Origin: an uncultured beta proteobacterium
GTDB taxonomy: Bacteria > Pseudomonadota > Gammaproteobacteria > Burkholderiales > Burkholderiaceae_B
DNA length: 61,250 nucleotides
Reading direction: 5' to 3'
Assembly (NCBI GenBank): GCA_903894155.1
Contig: CAITPF010000125.1
Location: 1-61,250, forward strand
Under the pieces are notes generated by a model. It was given only the letters and a program-made list of their open reading frames with translations. It searched no databases and was not told the origin of the DNA. The position numbers and the translations under genes are program-made. This document shows, piece after piece, positions 1 through 8,373 of the stretch. Numbering within the stretch: position 1 is the first letter of the stretch; each line of letters opens with the position of its first letter.

Positions 1-564
1 CGCGATATCGCGTTGCCGGAGATCCGCGCGCGTTTCGAGCTCGGCCAGCCGGTCGATCTCCTGGCGCAGGGCATCCACGGTTTCGGCGCGCGCGCGCGAG
101 ACATAATCCAGATAGCCAAGGTTGCGGCCAAGCGCTTGTGGATCATCGCCCGACAGCAGCGCGGTCCACGGCGAAAGACCGCTCGCGTATTGCTTGCGAA
201 GTTGTTCGGCCAGCTCCTCGCGCCGCGTGGAAAGAAGCCCTTGCTGCTTACGGACCTGACGTTGAAGGTCGTCCAGATCGGCCTGGGCCTTTGAGAGCTG
301 CCCCGAAAGCTCGCGCAGCCGCTTGTTCGATTCGGAGATCGCCGTCTCCGAGGCGCGCAACGCGTCGGCGGCCTCCTTGCGGGCGGCCTCCCGCTCGTCG
401 ATTTCCTTTTGCAGGGCGCGAATGCGCTCGCGCAGGGCGGCCTGCTCGTGCTCGGCCTGCGACTGGCGGATCGTCACATCCTCCGTATTGGCCAGCGGGG
501 TGCCGCAAGGCAACAGCAGGCAGAAAAGCCCGCACGCACCCCAACTGGTCAGACGGCGGCGCAT
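1..564 (-). CDS. envC: EnvC-like murein hydrolase activator, N-terminal part (cut by window edge)
   Basis: The first 188 codons are visible and the rest lies left of the window. The protein opens with a signal-peptide-like segment (residues about 1-26, LLLPCGTPLAN near its end). It continues as a long charged coiled coil rich in Glu, Arg, Gln and Ala, with the family-typical stretch QYASGLSPWTALLSGDDPQ. EnvC-family proteins (coiled coil plus degenerate M23 peptidase domain) activate periplasmic amidases at the septum; the M23 domain would be in the missing part. Its ATG overlaps the gpmA stop codon (ATGA), so translation is probably coupled. Family assignment is good; activator versus active peptidase cannot be decided here. 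Confidence 0.85.
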   Translation of the reverse strand, partial: MRRRLTSWGACGLFCLLLPCGTPLANTEDVTIRQSQAEHEQAALRERIRALQKEIDEREAARKEAADALRASETAISESNKRLRELSGQLSKAQADLDDLQRQVRKQQGLLSTRREELAEQLRKQYASGLSPWTALLSGDDPQALGRNLGYLDYVSRARAETVDALRQEIDRLAELETRADLRQRDIA

Positions 565-1316
565 CAGTCCTTCTTTGCCTTGCCCTGGGCGGCCACCGCA
601 GCCATCGCAGCAGCGATCTCCGCCGCATCGCCGAGGTAGTAGTGGCGGATCGGACGCAGGTCATCATCCAGTTCGTACACCAGCGGCTGGCCGGTCGGGA
701 TGTTCAGGTGGACGATGTCGTTATCGGAAATGTTGTCCAGATGCTTGATCAGCGCACGCAGGCTGTTGCCGTGCGCGGCAACCAGCACCCGCCGGCCGGC
801 CCGGATCGCCGGGGCGATGGATTCGCTCCAGAAAGGCAGCACGCGCGCGACGGTGTCCTTCAGGCATTCGGTCGCCGGAATCTCGCTGGCAGGAATCTTC
901 GCGTAGCGCGCGTCGAAACGCGGATGACGCGGGTCATCCGGCGCGATGGGGTCCGGTGCGATCGCGTAGGCGCGACGCCAGATCAGCACCTGCTCCTCGC
1001 CGAACTTGGCCGCGGTCTCGGCCTTGTTCAGGCCCTGCAACGCCCCGTAAGAACGCTCGTTCAGGCGCCAGCTGTTGTGCACCGGAAGGTACATCGCGTC
1101 CATGGCATCCAGCGTGATCCAGAGGGTACGGATGGCGCGCTTGAGGACGGAGGTATAGGCGAGATCAAACGCGAATCCCTTCTCCTTGAGCAGTTCGCCC
1201 GCGCGGCGGGCCTGCTCCCTGCCTGTTTCGGTCAGATCGACATCGGTCCAGCCCGTAAAGCGGTTTTCGAGATTCCATTGGCTTTCGCCGTGACGCATGA
1301 GGACAAGTTTATACAT
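564..1316 (-). CDS. gpmA: 2,3-bisphosphoglycerate-dependent phosphoglycerate mutase
   Basis: This glycolytic enzyme interconverts 3- and 2-phosphoglycerate in the cytosol. The 250-residue length matches the family. The catalytic [10 protein letters not shown] motif with the phosphohistidine sits at residues 6-15, the ERSYG acid-base segment is near residue 88, and the second histidine is in [11 protein letters not shown] start at the ATG giving [10 protein letters not shown]; a GTG three codons upstream is in frame but would add residues not usual in the family. Its stop overlaps the start of the EnvC-like gene, a pairing common in beta-proteobacteria. Confidence 0.97.
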   Translation of the reverse strand: MYKLVLMRHGESQWNLENRFTGWTDVDLTETGREQARRAGELLKEKGFAFDLAYTSVLKRAIRTLWITLDAMDAMYLPVHNSWRLNERSYGALQGLNKAETAAKFGEEQVLIWRRAYAIAPDPIAPDDPRHPRFDARYAKIPASEIPATECLKDTVARVLPFWSESIAPAIRAGRRVLVAAHGNSLRALIKHLDNISDNDIVHLNIPTGQPLVYELDDDLRPIRHYYLGDAAEIAAAMAAVAAQGKAKKD

Positions 1317-1354
1317 GGCAGACACAGGTTAAAGTGGTGGTTAAACCGCCATTT

Positions 1355-1360
1355 TATAAT
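1355..1360 (+). promoter_or_regulatory. Candidate -10 element for the rhodanese/grxC/secB/gpsA genes
   Basis: A perfect TATAAT lies in the AT-rich divergent gap between gpmA and the rhodanese gene, about 50 bases before the chosen GTG start. I see no good -35 hexamer at the usual distance, so this is only a candidate. Confidence 0.3.
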
Positions 1361-1411
1361 TGTCCGGTCAATAACCCTAGGCGGGACCTCACCGCCTGTT
1401 CTGGAAACACT

Positions 1412-1825
1412 GTGGAATTCTTGCTCAACCCTAATAATCTCCTGCTGATTGCGGTGGCCATCGGCTCGGCCGCCATGCTGGCCTGGCCCATGATTCAGCG
1501 CGGACGCGCCGGTGGCACCGTCACCACGACTGAGGCTGTCCAGCTGATGAACCAGAAGCACGCCGTACTGATCGATATCCGGCCTGCGGCCGAATTCGCC
1601 GCCGGCCATATTCCCCAGGCACGTAACGTCCCGGCCGGGGAAATCAAGGAAAAATCCGGCAATCTGCCGAAAAACAAGCCCCTGATCCTCGTCTGCAACC
1701 AGGGGCGCAGCGCACTTGGCGTCGCTGCGAAGTTGCGCGGCGACGGGTTCGCCGACGTCTTCACCCTTGATGGCGGCCACAACGGATGGGCGACGGCAGG
1801 GCTGCCCGTCACCAGCGGCAAGTAG
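1412..1825 (+). CDS. Membrane-anchored rhodanese-like sulfurtransferase
   Basis: The predicted 137-residue protein has one N-terminal membrane segment (about residues 9-26) and a single rhodanese domain. The active-site loop is CNQGRSA, with the catalytic cysteine near residue 95. Other domain marks are DIRPAAEFAAGHIPQA and the closing GGHNGWA. The GTG start is preferred because the protein then begins MEFLLNPNN directly before the anchor; upstream in-frame codons look non-coding. It leads a same-strand run with grxC, secB and gpsA, an order common in Burkholderiales. Thiosulfate or protein persulfide may be the sulfur donor, but the substrate is not shown. Confidence 0.9.
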   Translation: MEFLLNPNNLLLIAVAIGSAAMLAWPMIQRGRAGGTVTTTEAVQLMNQKHAVLIDIRPAAEFAAGHIPQARNVPAGEIKEKSGNLPKNKPLILVCNQGRSALGVAAKLRGDGFADVFTLDGGHNGWATAGLPVTSGK

Positions 1826-1840
1826 CGGAGCGCGCACCAC

Positions 1841-2107
1841 ATGAATCACGTTCAGATGTACACCACAGGCTATTGCCCGTATTGCAGCCGCGCTGAAATG
1901 CTGCTCAAGCAGCGGGGCGTGACCGATATCGAAAAAATCCGCATTGATGTGGATACCGACCAGCGCGCGCTCATGATGGAAAGGACCGGTCGACGGACCG
2001 TGCCGCAAATCTACATTGGCGATACGCATGTCGGCGGGTTCGATGACCTTTCCGCCCTGGATCGCGAAGGAAAGCTCCTGCCCCTGCTCAACGACCAGTC
2101 CAACTGA
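1841..2107 (+). CDS. grxC: Glutaredoxin 3
   Basis: This 88-residue dithiol glutaredoxin reduces protein disulfides and glutathione adducts using glutathione. The CPYC active site is at residues 12-15. The TVPQIYIGDTHVGGFDDL segment supplies the cis-proline and glutathione-binding loop. It starts 15 bases after the rhodanese stop and precedes secB, a typical beta-proteobacterial arrangement. Confidence 0.97.
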   Translation: MNHVQMYTTGYCPYCSRAEMLLKQRGVTDIEKIRIDVDTDQRALMMERTGRRTVPQIYIGDTHVGGFDDLSALDREGKLLPLLNDQSN

Positions 2108-2188
2108 ACTTTCCAACCTCCATCGCGCAGTACGCCGGGACACCGGCGCAATCCGCGTCCCGTACGACCCAACCAACCGGAACCCCCT

Positions 2189-2695
2189 ATGTCTGACCAA
2201 AACGCACAACCCGCCATCGCCCCCAGCTTCAGCATGCAGCGCGTGTTTCTCAAGGATCTATCCCTCGAGATGCCAAACGCGCCGCAGATTTTCCTCGAGC
2301 AGGACCAGCCGAAGGTCGAGGTCAACATTGCCGTGGGCGGGCAGGCGCTGGCAGAGACCGTTTACGAGTCAAACGTCACGGCAACCGTCACCACCCGGAT
2401 CAACGACAAGGTGCTTTACCTCGTCGAGGTGACCCAGGCCGGTATTTTCGAAATCTCAAACGTGGTGCCCGAGCAGCTTGACGCGCTCATGGGCATCGTC
2501 TGCCCGACCATGCTTTACCCCTACCTGCGTGCCAACGTCGCCGACGCCATCACCCGCACATCACTCCCCGCGCTGCATCTGGCCGAGGTCAACTTCCAGG
2601 CGCTCTTCGAGCAGCAGCGCGCCCAGCAGCCCGCCGACCAGGCTGGCGCATCGGATTCCGGCCTCATCCTGCCCCCGGGCGTGACGCGCCAATAA
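2189..2695 (+). CDS. secB: Protein-export chaperone SecB
   Basis: This 168-residue acidic cytosolic tetramer holds precursors unfolded and hands them to SecA. Family segments visible are SMQRVFLKDLSLEMPNAP near the start, the GIFEISN strand and the LYPYLRANVADAITRTSLP helix. Its place between grxC and gpsA is conserved in proteobacteria. The C-terminal tail is Gln/Ala-rich and variable. Confidence 0.97.
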   Translation: MSDQNAQPAIAPSFSMQRVFLKDLSLEMPNAPQIFLEQDQPKVEVNIAVGGQALAETVYESNVTATVTTRINDKVLYLVEVTQAGIFEISNVVPEQLDALMGIVCPTMLYPYLRANVADAITRTSLPALHLAEVNFQALFEQQRAQQPADQAGASDSGLILPPGVTRQ

Positions 2696-2716
2696 CCGGC
2701 TCGCTCTGCGCATACC

Positions 2717-3760
2717 GTGGCGGCCTCGCACAAATCCGCGCATCCCGTAGCAGTGCTGGGTGCCGGCGCCTGGGGCAGTGCGCTGGCCAACGCGGCCAGC
2801 GCCAATGCACCCACGCTGCTCTGGGGCCGGGATCCGGCGCTCGTAGCTTCAATGCGCACCGCAGGCGTTAACGCCCGCTACCTCCCGGGGATACCACTGG
2901 CGCCGTCGCTGCGCTTTACCGACAGCATCGACGAGGCGCTCGACCACGTCACTGCGGGGCATACGCCCGGATTGATCATCCTGGGCGTGCCCACCGCCGG
3001 TTTGCGCGCGATATGCACCGAAATCTCTGCACGCCTCGCACCGCAGGCACGCCAGCTGACCGGCATCGTATGGACCTGCAAGGGTATGGAGGCACATACC
3101 GGTCTGCTGCCCCACGAAATCGTGCAGGAATCCCTCAATCCGCTGATGCATGCCAGCACGGGCGTACTTTCCGGGCCTTCGTTCGCGCTTGAAGTCGCGC
3201 GCGGCCTGCCTGTGGCCCTCACTGTCGCCAGCCTTTCACAGGACTTGCGCCAGGCGACCATCGACGCGTTGCACGGTGGTGCCGTGCGCGTTTACGCAAG
3301 TCCGGACGTGGTCGGCGTGGAAGTCGGCGGCGCGCTCAAGAACATCATGGCGATCGCCTGCGGCATCGCCGATGGCCTGCAACTCGGAACCAATGCACGG
3401 GCGGCGCTGATCACGCGCGGCCTGGCCGAAATGACCCGGTTTGGCGAAGCACTCGGCGCGCAAGTCGGCACCTTCGCTGGCCTGACCGGCCTGGGTGACC
3501 TGGTGCTCACCGCCACCGGCGATCTTTCGCGCAATCGTCTGGTCGGGCTGGAAATCGGTCGAGGGCGATCGGTCGACGACATTCTCGCGGGCGGCCTGAC
3601 GGCCGAGGGCGCACGCTGCGCAAGCGCCGTGCTGCACCGCGCACAAGCGCTTGGGGTCGATCTGCCAATCACCGAAGCCGTTTGCGGCGTGCTCTTTGCC
3701 GGCGTCGCGCCACGTGAAGCAGTGACCCGGCTGCTGGCGCGCGTTGCCAGGACCGAATGA
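2717..3760 (+). CDS. gpsA: Glycerol-3-phosphate dehydrogenase [NAD(P)+]
   Basis: This cytosolic enzyme reduces dihydroxyacetone phosphate to sn-glycerol-3-phosphate for phospholipid synthesis. The predicted protein is 347 residues and uses a GTG start. The dinucleotide-binding [10 protein letters not shown] is at residues 15-24, the catalytic lysine is in [13 protein letters not shown], and the substrate loop is [18 protein letters not shown]. It follows secB by 21 bases, and its stop lies in a TGA/ATG context with the next reading frame. Confidence 0.96.
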   Translation: MAASHKSAHPVAVLGAGAWGSALANAASANAPTLLWGRDPALVASMRTAGVNARYLPGIPLAPSLRFTDSIDEALDHVTAGHTPGLIILGVPTAGLRAICTEISARLAPQARQLTGIVWTCKGMEAHTGLLPHEIVQESLNPLMHASTGVLSGPSFALEVARGLPVALTVASLSQDLRQATIDALHGGAVRVYASPDVVGVEVGGALKNIMAIACGIADGLQLGTNARAALITRGLAEMTRFGEALGAQVGTFAGLTGLGDLVLTATGDLSRNRLVGLEIGRGRSVDDILAGGLTAEGARCASAVLHRAQALGVDLPITEAVCGVLFAGVAPREAVTRLLARVARTE

Positions 3761-3786
3761 TCCGCACAACATGCCATCCTGAAGCC

Positions 3787-4797
3787 ATGACCCTGATGCA
3801 CCCCGCTCCCATGCTCGCACGCCGCCTCGGCCGCACGCTGCTGCAGGCGCTCACGGCCACGCTTGTCCTTGCCGCAGCGCCGGCCTGGGCCGACTGGCCA
3901 CAGGATCGTCCGATCCACCTCATCGTCCCTTTCCCGGCCGGCTCGTCGCCAGACCTCCTGGCCCGCACACTGGTCGATCCGTTGTCAAAAGCGCTGTCCC
4001 AAACCATCGTGGTCGAGAACCGGGTGGGGGCGGGCGGCAATATTGGCACGCGCTATGTCGCGCGTGCGGCGGGCGACGGTTACACCCTGCTCTACACCAT
4101 CAACGGGCCGCTCGTCACCGCGCCGACGCTCTACAAAAAGACGCTCGGCTACGACCCCATGACGGACCTCGCGCCTGTCACGCTGGTGGCCACCAGCCCC
4201 AACGTGCTCGTGGTCAACAACAAGGTCGGGGTGGACACGCTCTCCGCCTTCGTCGACCGGGCCAGATCACAACCCGGCAAGCTCAACTACGGCTCGGTCG
4301 GCGCCGGCAGCGCATCGCACCTCGCGATGGAGATGTTCGAGGAGCGCGCGGGCATCGACCTGATGCAGGTGCCCTACCCCGGGTTTCCGCAGATCGTCAC
4401 CGCTATCCTCGCCGGCGATATCCAGGCCGCATTCATGGTCCCGGCAATCGCCATGCCGCAGGTGCGCGATGGCAGGATGCGCGCGCTGGGAATCACCAGT
4501 GCGAAAGCGGTGGCATCGCTTCCCGGGATCGCGCCGCTCTCGGCCCAGGGATACCCTGGCTTTGAAGCGATTTCCTGGAACGCCATCCTGGCGCCAGCCG
4601 ACACGCCGGCTTCCGTCATCAAGACGCTGCAGCAAACACTCGCCACGATCATTCGCAGCGATGAAATCGGGAAGAAATTCGACGCCCAGTATTTTTCGGC
4701 TGTTGGCTCGACCCCGGCCGAATTGCGCACCCTCATGCAGCAAGAGCGGCGCCGCTGGGATGCCGTCATCGAACGCCTGCAGCTGTCACTCGACTAA
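3787..4797 (+). CDS. Bug/TctC-type tripartite tricarboxylate transporter receptor
   Basis: This is a periplasmic solute-binding protein. A signal peptide ends AAPAWA before DWPQDRPIHLIVPFPAG. Family marks are the VPFPAGSSPDLLAR loop, VVENRVGAGGNIGTRYVARA, NYGSVGAGSASHLAMEMF and PYPGFPQ. A start at 3757 overlapping the gpsA stop is also possible; I prefer the ATG that leaves a normal signal peptide. No TctA/TctB membrane subunits are nearby, so it is an orphan receptor, as is common in Bordetella-like genomes. The ligand (often a carboxylate) cannot be predicted. Confidence 0.9.
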   Translation: MTLMHPAPMLARRLGRTLLQALTATLVLAAAPAWADWPQDRPIHLIVPFPAGSSPDLLARTLVDPLSKALSQTIVVENRVGAGGNIGTRYVARAAGDGYTLLYTINGPLVTAPTLYKKTLGYDPMTDLAPVTLVATSPNVLVVNNKVGVDTLSAFVDRARSQPGKLNYGSVGAGSASHLAMEMFEERAGIDLMQVPYPGFPQIVTAILAGDIQAAFMVPAIAMPQVRDGRMRALGITSAKAVASLPGIAPLSAQGYPGFEAISWNAILAPADTPASVIKTLQQTLATIIRSDEIGKKFDAQYFSAVGSTPAELRTLMQQERRRWDAVIERLQLSLD

Positions 4798-4801
4798 AAA
4801 C

Positions 4802-4820
4802 CCGGCATGACGACTGCCGG
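4802..4820. terminator. Hairpin between convergent genes
   Basis: CCGGCA and TGCCGG form a 6-bp stem around a 7-base loop just after the receptor stop codon. There is no following T-run, so termination is only probable. Confidence 0.35.
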
Positions 4821-4841
4821 CGCGAAACGCCCAGGCAATCG

Positions 4842-4861
4842 CGCCGCAGGCATGTGCGGCG
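4842..4861. terminator. Second hairpin downstream of trmL
   Basis: CGCCGCA and TGCGGCG form a perfect 7-bp stem with a 6-base loop, directly beyond the trmL stop on the minus strand. It lacks a T-run. With the preceding hairpin it separates two convergent transcripts. Confidence 0.35.
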
Positions 4862-4862
4862 T

Positions 4863-5333
4863 TCAGACGCCCCCTGCGTAGCCCAATTGGCGCCAGGCAT
4901 CGAACACCACCACGGCAACCGCGTTCGACAGGTTCAGGCTGCGCTGGCCTGGCCGCATCGGCAACCTGAGACGCTGCGTCTCATCAAACATCGCAAGCTG
5001 CTCAGCCGTTAACCCCGCCGTCTCGCGTCCGAACACGAAGACGTCGCCCTCGCGCACCGGCAATTCGCCAACGCGCCTCTGTGCCCTGGTCGTCACGGCA
5101 AATATCCGGTCGCGCGCGGCACCCGTTGCCTGGATCGCGTCGGCCAGCGACTCGTGCACGCGCACCGGCTGCCATTCGTGGTAGTCAAGTCCGGCGCGTC
5201 GCAGCCGCTTATCATCGATCTCGAACCCTAATGGACGCACGAGATGCAACCGCGCGCCCGTGTTGGCACACAGGCGAATCGCATTGCCCGTATTGGGGGG
5301 AATTTCAGGCTGGACCAGGATCACGTCGAACAT
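4863..5333 (-). CDS. trmL: tRNA (cytidine/uridine-34 2'-O)-methyltransferase
   Basis: This SPOUT-class enzyme methylates the wobble ribose of certain leucine tRNAs. At 156 residues it has exactly the family size. The three SPOUT motifs are visible: PEIPPNTGNAIRLCANTG near the start, VFGRETAGL in the middle and LPMRPGQRSLNLSNAVAVV near the end, which forms the knot that binds SAM. The start giving MFDVILVQPE overlaps the end of the comF gene by 29 bases in another frame. An alternative ATG lies three codons upstream. Confidence 0.95.
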   Translation of the reverse strand: MFDVILVQPEIPPNTGNAIRLCANTGARLHLVRPLGFEIDDKRLRRAGLDYHEWQPVRVHESLADAIQATGAARDRIFAVTTRAQRRVGELPVREGDVFVFGRETAGLTAEQLAMFDETQRLRLPMRPGQRSLNLSNAVAVVVFDAWRQLGYAGGV

Positions 5334-6090
5334 GGCCAACATTGTGCCAGAGCCGCGCGGGCGTTCGCGCGGCCACGAGCGCCACCACACCGGCCGCGCC
5401 CGCCGCGCGCAGCGCCGTCGCAGCAAAATGCAGCGTGCTGCCGGTGGTCATCACATCATCGACGAGGCCCACCCAAACTGCAGGCACGGCAACCCTGGCC
5501 TCGTAGTTGCCCACGGGCGCACGCCAGCGGGCGCGGCGGCCCAGCGTCTTTTGCGAAGCGTCTGACCGCACGCACGCCAGCCAGCCCCGTCTGAGCGGCA
5601 CGCCGGTTCCCCTCGACACAGCGCGCGCGATCTCCCCCGCCGGGTTGAACCCCCGGCGTCGCAGCGACGCAGGCGACGAAGGCACGGGAACGATCGCACC
5701 AAGCGGCGGCAGGCCTGCGACAGGCGTTCGGACCGCTTGTGCGATCAATCGCCCCAGCAACGCGGCCACATCGAGCCGGCCGCGCTCTTTCAGCGCGCTG
5801 ATCAGCATGTCGCCGGGATAGGTGTAATCGATGACGGCGATCGTCCGATCGTAGCTGCGGCCCCGGGCTCGCGACGCAGCGCAAGCCTCACACCGCGTCG
5901 GACGCTGTCGGCCACCCGGCCCAGCGGAATCAAGCGCCACCGCACAGTGAAGGCAGCGCCCCGCGCCGGGCACGCCCGGAACCAGGTCGGACAGACATCC
6001 CGGGCACAAGTCGCCGGCCCGGGACCTCAGACCGCACAGCGGGCAGGCGGTCGGCATTGCGATACTGCAGAAGCGTCGAATGGAGTACAT
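5305..6090 (-). CDS. comF: ComF family phosphoribosyltransferase-like protein
   Basis: The protein combines an N-terminal zinc-finger-like part (CPLCG, CPGC, CLHC, CEAC pairs in the first 80 residues) with a phosphoribosyltransferase fold. The PRPP-binding loop is VGLVDDVMTTGSTLH. ComF proteins are linked to DNA uptake or transformation in other bacteria, but the biochemical reaction is not established. The ATG at 6090 is used; the ATG at 6057, directly before the first CxxC, is an equally possible start. It runs into trmL with a 29-base overlap, so the two probably share a transcript, and it is divergent from the BioC-like gene. Confidence 0.88.
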   Translation of the reverse strand: MYSIRRFCSIAMPTACPLCGLRSRAGDLCPGCLSDLVPGVPGAGRCLHCAVALDSAGPGGRQRPTRCEACAASRARGRSYDRTIAVIDYTYPGDMLISALKERGRLDVAALLGRLIAQAVRTPVAGLPPLGAIVPVPSSPASLRRRGFNPAGEIARAVSRGTGVPLRRGWLACVRSDASQKTLGRRARWRAPVGNYEARVAVPAVWVGLVDDVMTTGSTLHFAATALRAAGAAGVVALVAARTPARLWHNVGHVRRDPGPA

Positions 6091-6164
6091 TTCCTTACCC
6101 GTGGAATGGCCAGGGCACAGTGTGCCTGCGTCCCCGGGTCCGCAGGCCCCTTGCCGTGTCGTTC

Positions 6165-7082
6165 ATGTCCACCCCACCGACCCTACCCATTGATTCCCGC
6201 CACGTCGCGCTACAGTTTGCCCGGCGCGGCGAGCTCGCCGGCGCACAGTTTCTTCACGAAGAAATCGCGCGGCGCATGTCGTCGCGCCTCAAGCTCATCC
6301 GGCTGACACCTGAAACCATCCTCGACGCGGGTTGCGGGGCGGGGCAACGATTGGAGTTGCTTGGCGAGCGGTATCCGCTCGCCCGCTACATCGGGCAGGA
6401 TCAGTGCGCTGTCGCGCTAGCCCTGGCGCGGTCGCGGCACCGGACGATCTGGCGATCGCTGGCGCAGCGGTTGCGCGGCCAGGCTCCGCGCGTCCAGTGG
6501 ATCGAGGGCGATCTGGCGACAACGGGTGTCGCTCCGGAATCCGTTGATCTGGTGTGGTCCAACCTGGCGCTGCACTGGCATCCCCAACCGCACAACGTGC
6601 TGCAGGAGTGGGGACGCGTGCTGCGCGTGGGCGGCCTGGCATTCTTTTCGTGCTTTGGGCCAGCGACGCTGCGCGAGCTTCGCGAGGCGCTCGGTGCCGC
6701 AGGCTTGAAGACCGCGACACCGGCGTTTGTCGACATGCATGACTTTGGCGATCTGCTGGTCGAGAGAGGTTTCTCTGACCCGGTGATGGATCAGGAGTTG
6801 CTTACGCTGACTTACGAATCGCCGGACAAACTGCTGCAGGATGTACGCACCCTGGGCGGCAATCCTGCAGTTGGGCGGCGCGCCGGCCTTGTGGGGCGTG
6901 CGTGGCGCGAGCGGCTCGTGGCGGCACTCGATTCGCAGCGACGGCCCGACGGGCGCATCCACCTGACGCTGGAAGTCTCGTATGGTCACGCCTGGCGCAC
7001 GGCCAACTTGCGCCATGGCGAGGGCGAGACGCGCGTCGCCGTCAGCGCGATTCAGCGCAAGCCCTCGCGCAAGTCTCCCTGA
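6165..7082 (+). CDS. BioC-like SAM-dependent methyltransferase
   Basis: This 305-residue class I methyltransferase carries the SAM-binding motif ILDAGCGAGQRLELL and a downstream acidic turn. The segment DLVWSNLALHWHPQPHNVLQEWGRVLRVGGLAFFSCFGP is characteristic of BioC, the malonyl-ACP O-methyltransferase that starts pimelate synthesis for biotin. No bio genes are in the window, so BioC is a plausible assignment rather than a demonstrated one. Its 3' end overlaps the convergent ligase gene by 31 bases. Confidence 0.75.
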   Translation: MSTPPTLPIDSRHVALQFARRGELAGAQFLHEEIARRMSSRLKLIRLTPETILDAGCGAGQRLELLGERYPLARYIGQDQCAVALALARSRHRTIWRSLAQRLRGQAPRVQWIEGDLATTGVAPESVDLVWSNLALHWHPQPHNVLQEWGRVLRVGGLAFFSCFGPATLRELREALGAAGLKTATPAFVDMHDFGDLLVERGFSDPVMDQELLTLTYESPDKLLQDVRTLGGNPAVGRRAGLVGRAWRERLVAALDSQRRPDGRIHLTLEVSYGHAWRTANLRHGEGETRVAVSAIQRKPSRKSP

Positions 7083-8182
7083 AACACATCGGCTGCCCGC
7101 GCGACAACGCCGGGCAAGCTGCCCGTGTGCTGCAGGCACGCACGAAGCCAGCGCGCGTCGTTGCCCTGGCTGGCGAGGCTTGCACGCAAGGCGCGGAGCA
7201 TCGCGTCGCAGCCCCGCGCTTGCGCATGCGGCATCAGGACATCGAAGAGACCTTCCAGATGGGTGCGAAGGCACACGGTACGACCATCGGCCTCGACATA
7301 ATCCGCGAGCAAGCCGAACCGGCAGGCCTGGAAATGGTTGATCGGGTAGGCGAGCCACGCGAGTTGGCCGGGCTCGGGCCTACCTGCAACCCAGGCGCCA
7401 AGCGCCTGCGCGAACGCGGCGATCTGGCAGGCGCGCTCGACGCTGAGCGGCGTGTCGCAGACCCGGATCTCGACCGTGCCGAGCTCCGGCTTTGGCCGGA
7501 TATCCCAGTAAAGCTCCTTGAGATCGTCGATGAGGCCATGGGCGCGCATGCGCATCATGTGCGCTTCGAAACCGTACCAGTCGGCGATTTCGTAGGGCAT
7601 GTGACCCGCCAGCGGAAAGCCGTGCAACGCATGCGGCCGGCTACTCGCGAATTGCGTATCGACGCCCTCGTGATAGGGCGACGATGCCGCGATGGCCACC
7701 AGGTGCGGCACATAGGGTGTCAGCCGCCGGATCATGGCAACCGCTTCGTCGCCGCAGGATACGCCCAGATGGATGTGCTGCCCGAACACGGTGAACTTGC
7801 TCGCCAGGTACCCGAAGCGGCCAGCCACGCGCTGAAATCGCGGCGAACTGAAGATACGCCGATCCTGCCAGCGCATGAACGGATGGGCGCCGCCGCCCGC
7901 GACGCGCGCCCTGACAGTGGCCGCGCCTTTGCATACGGTGTCGCGCAGCTGACGCAACTCGGTCAGCAGCGCGCCCGGATCATCGTGCACGGCCGAGTTG
8001 ATCTCGACCATTGCGCGGGTGATTTCCGGCTTGATGCTGCCACTGAGCGGATGAGCCCGCAATGCGTCAAGCAGCGCGGGTGCCGCAGGCGTCAGATCGA
8101 ATGTATCGGGGTGGATAAGCTGGAGCTCGAGTTCGACGCCGAGCGTGCCGGGTGAAGATGAAAGAAACGCAATCTGACCCAA
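7052..8182 (-). CDS. YbdK-type carboxylate-amine ligase (glutamate-cysteine ligase 2 family)
   Basis: The 376-residue predicted protein matches the GCS2/YbdK family. It has GVELELQL close to the start, GQHIHLGVSCGDEAVAM and ASSPYHEGVDTQFASSRP in the centre, and RPKPELGTVEIRVCDTP in the C-terminal half. Family members ligate an amino group to the gamma-carboxylate of glutamate and show weak glutamate-cysteine ligase activity; the natural product is unsettled. The start is an unusual TTG, chosen because AAGGAGG precedes it by 5 bases and homologous sequence begins there. Upstream in-frame codons are not convincing protein. Confidence 0.87.
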   Translation of the reverse strand: MGQIAFLSSSPGTLGVELELQLIHPDTFDLTPAAPALLDALRAHPLSGSIKPEITRAMVEINSAVHDDPGALLTELRQLRDTVCKGAATVRARVAGGGAHPFMRWQDRRIFSSPRFQRVAGRFGYLASKFTVFGQHIHLGVSCGDEAVAMIRRLTPYVPHLVAIAASSPYHEGVDTQFASSRPHALHGFPLAGHMPYEIADWYGFEAHMMRMRAHGLIDDLKELYWDIRPKPELGTVEIRVCDTPLSVERACQIAAFAQALGAWVAGRPEPGQLAWLAYPINHFQACRFGLLADYVEADGRTVCLRTHLEGLFDVLMPHAQARGCDAMLRALRASLASQGNDARWLRACLQHTGSLPGVVARAADVFQGDLREGLR

Positions 8183-8373
8183 ACCGGCCTCCTTGGTAAT
8201 GCCGGCGACGCGTGGGCGCCACCGATGAGGAAGGCGGATTTTATGGGCGGTGGCGTGTAAGAGGCGTTTGTTTTGGTGACAAATTGCTATCGCCGGCCCC
8301 GCGCGCAGCGGGGCACGGCCAGACGCGTTGAGCGCCGCCCCGACCTGATCGACGGAGCTTGCCGCGCACCAGG

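Noticed and set aside
6902..8155. 417-codon open frame opposite the YbdK-type ligase
   Set aside because: It mirrors a real family protein on the other strand; its sequence is Arg/Gln/Ala-rich with no domain, a usual shadow of GC-rich genes.
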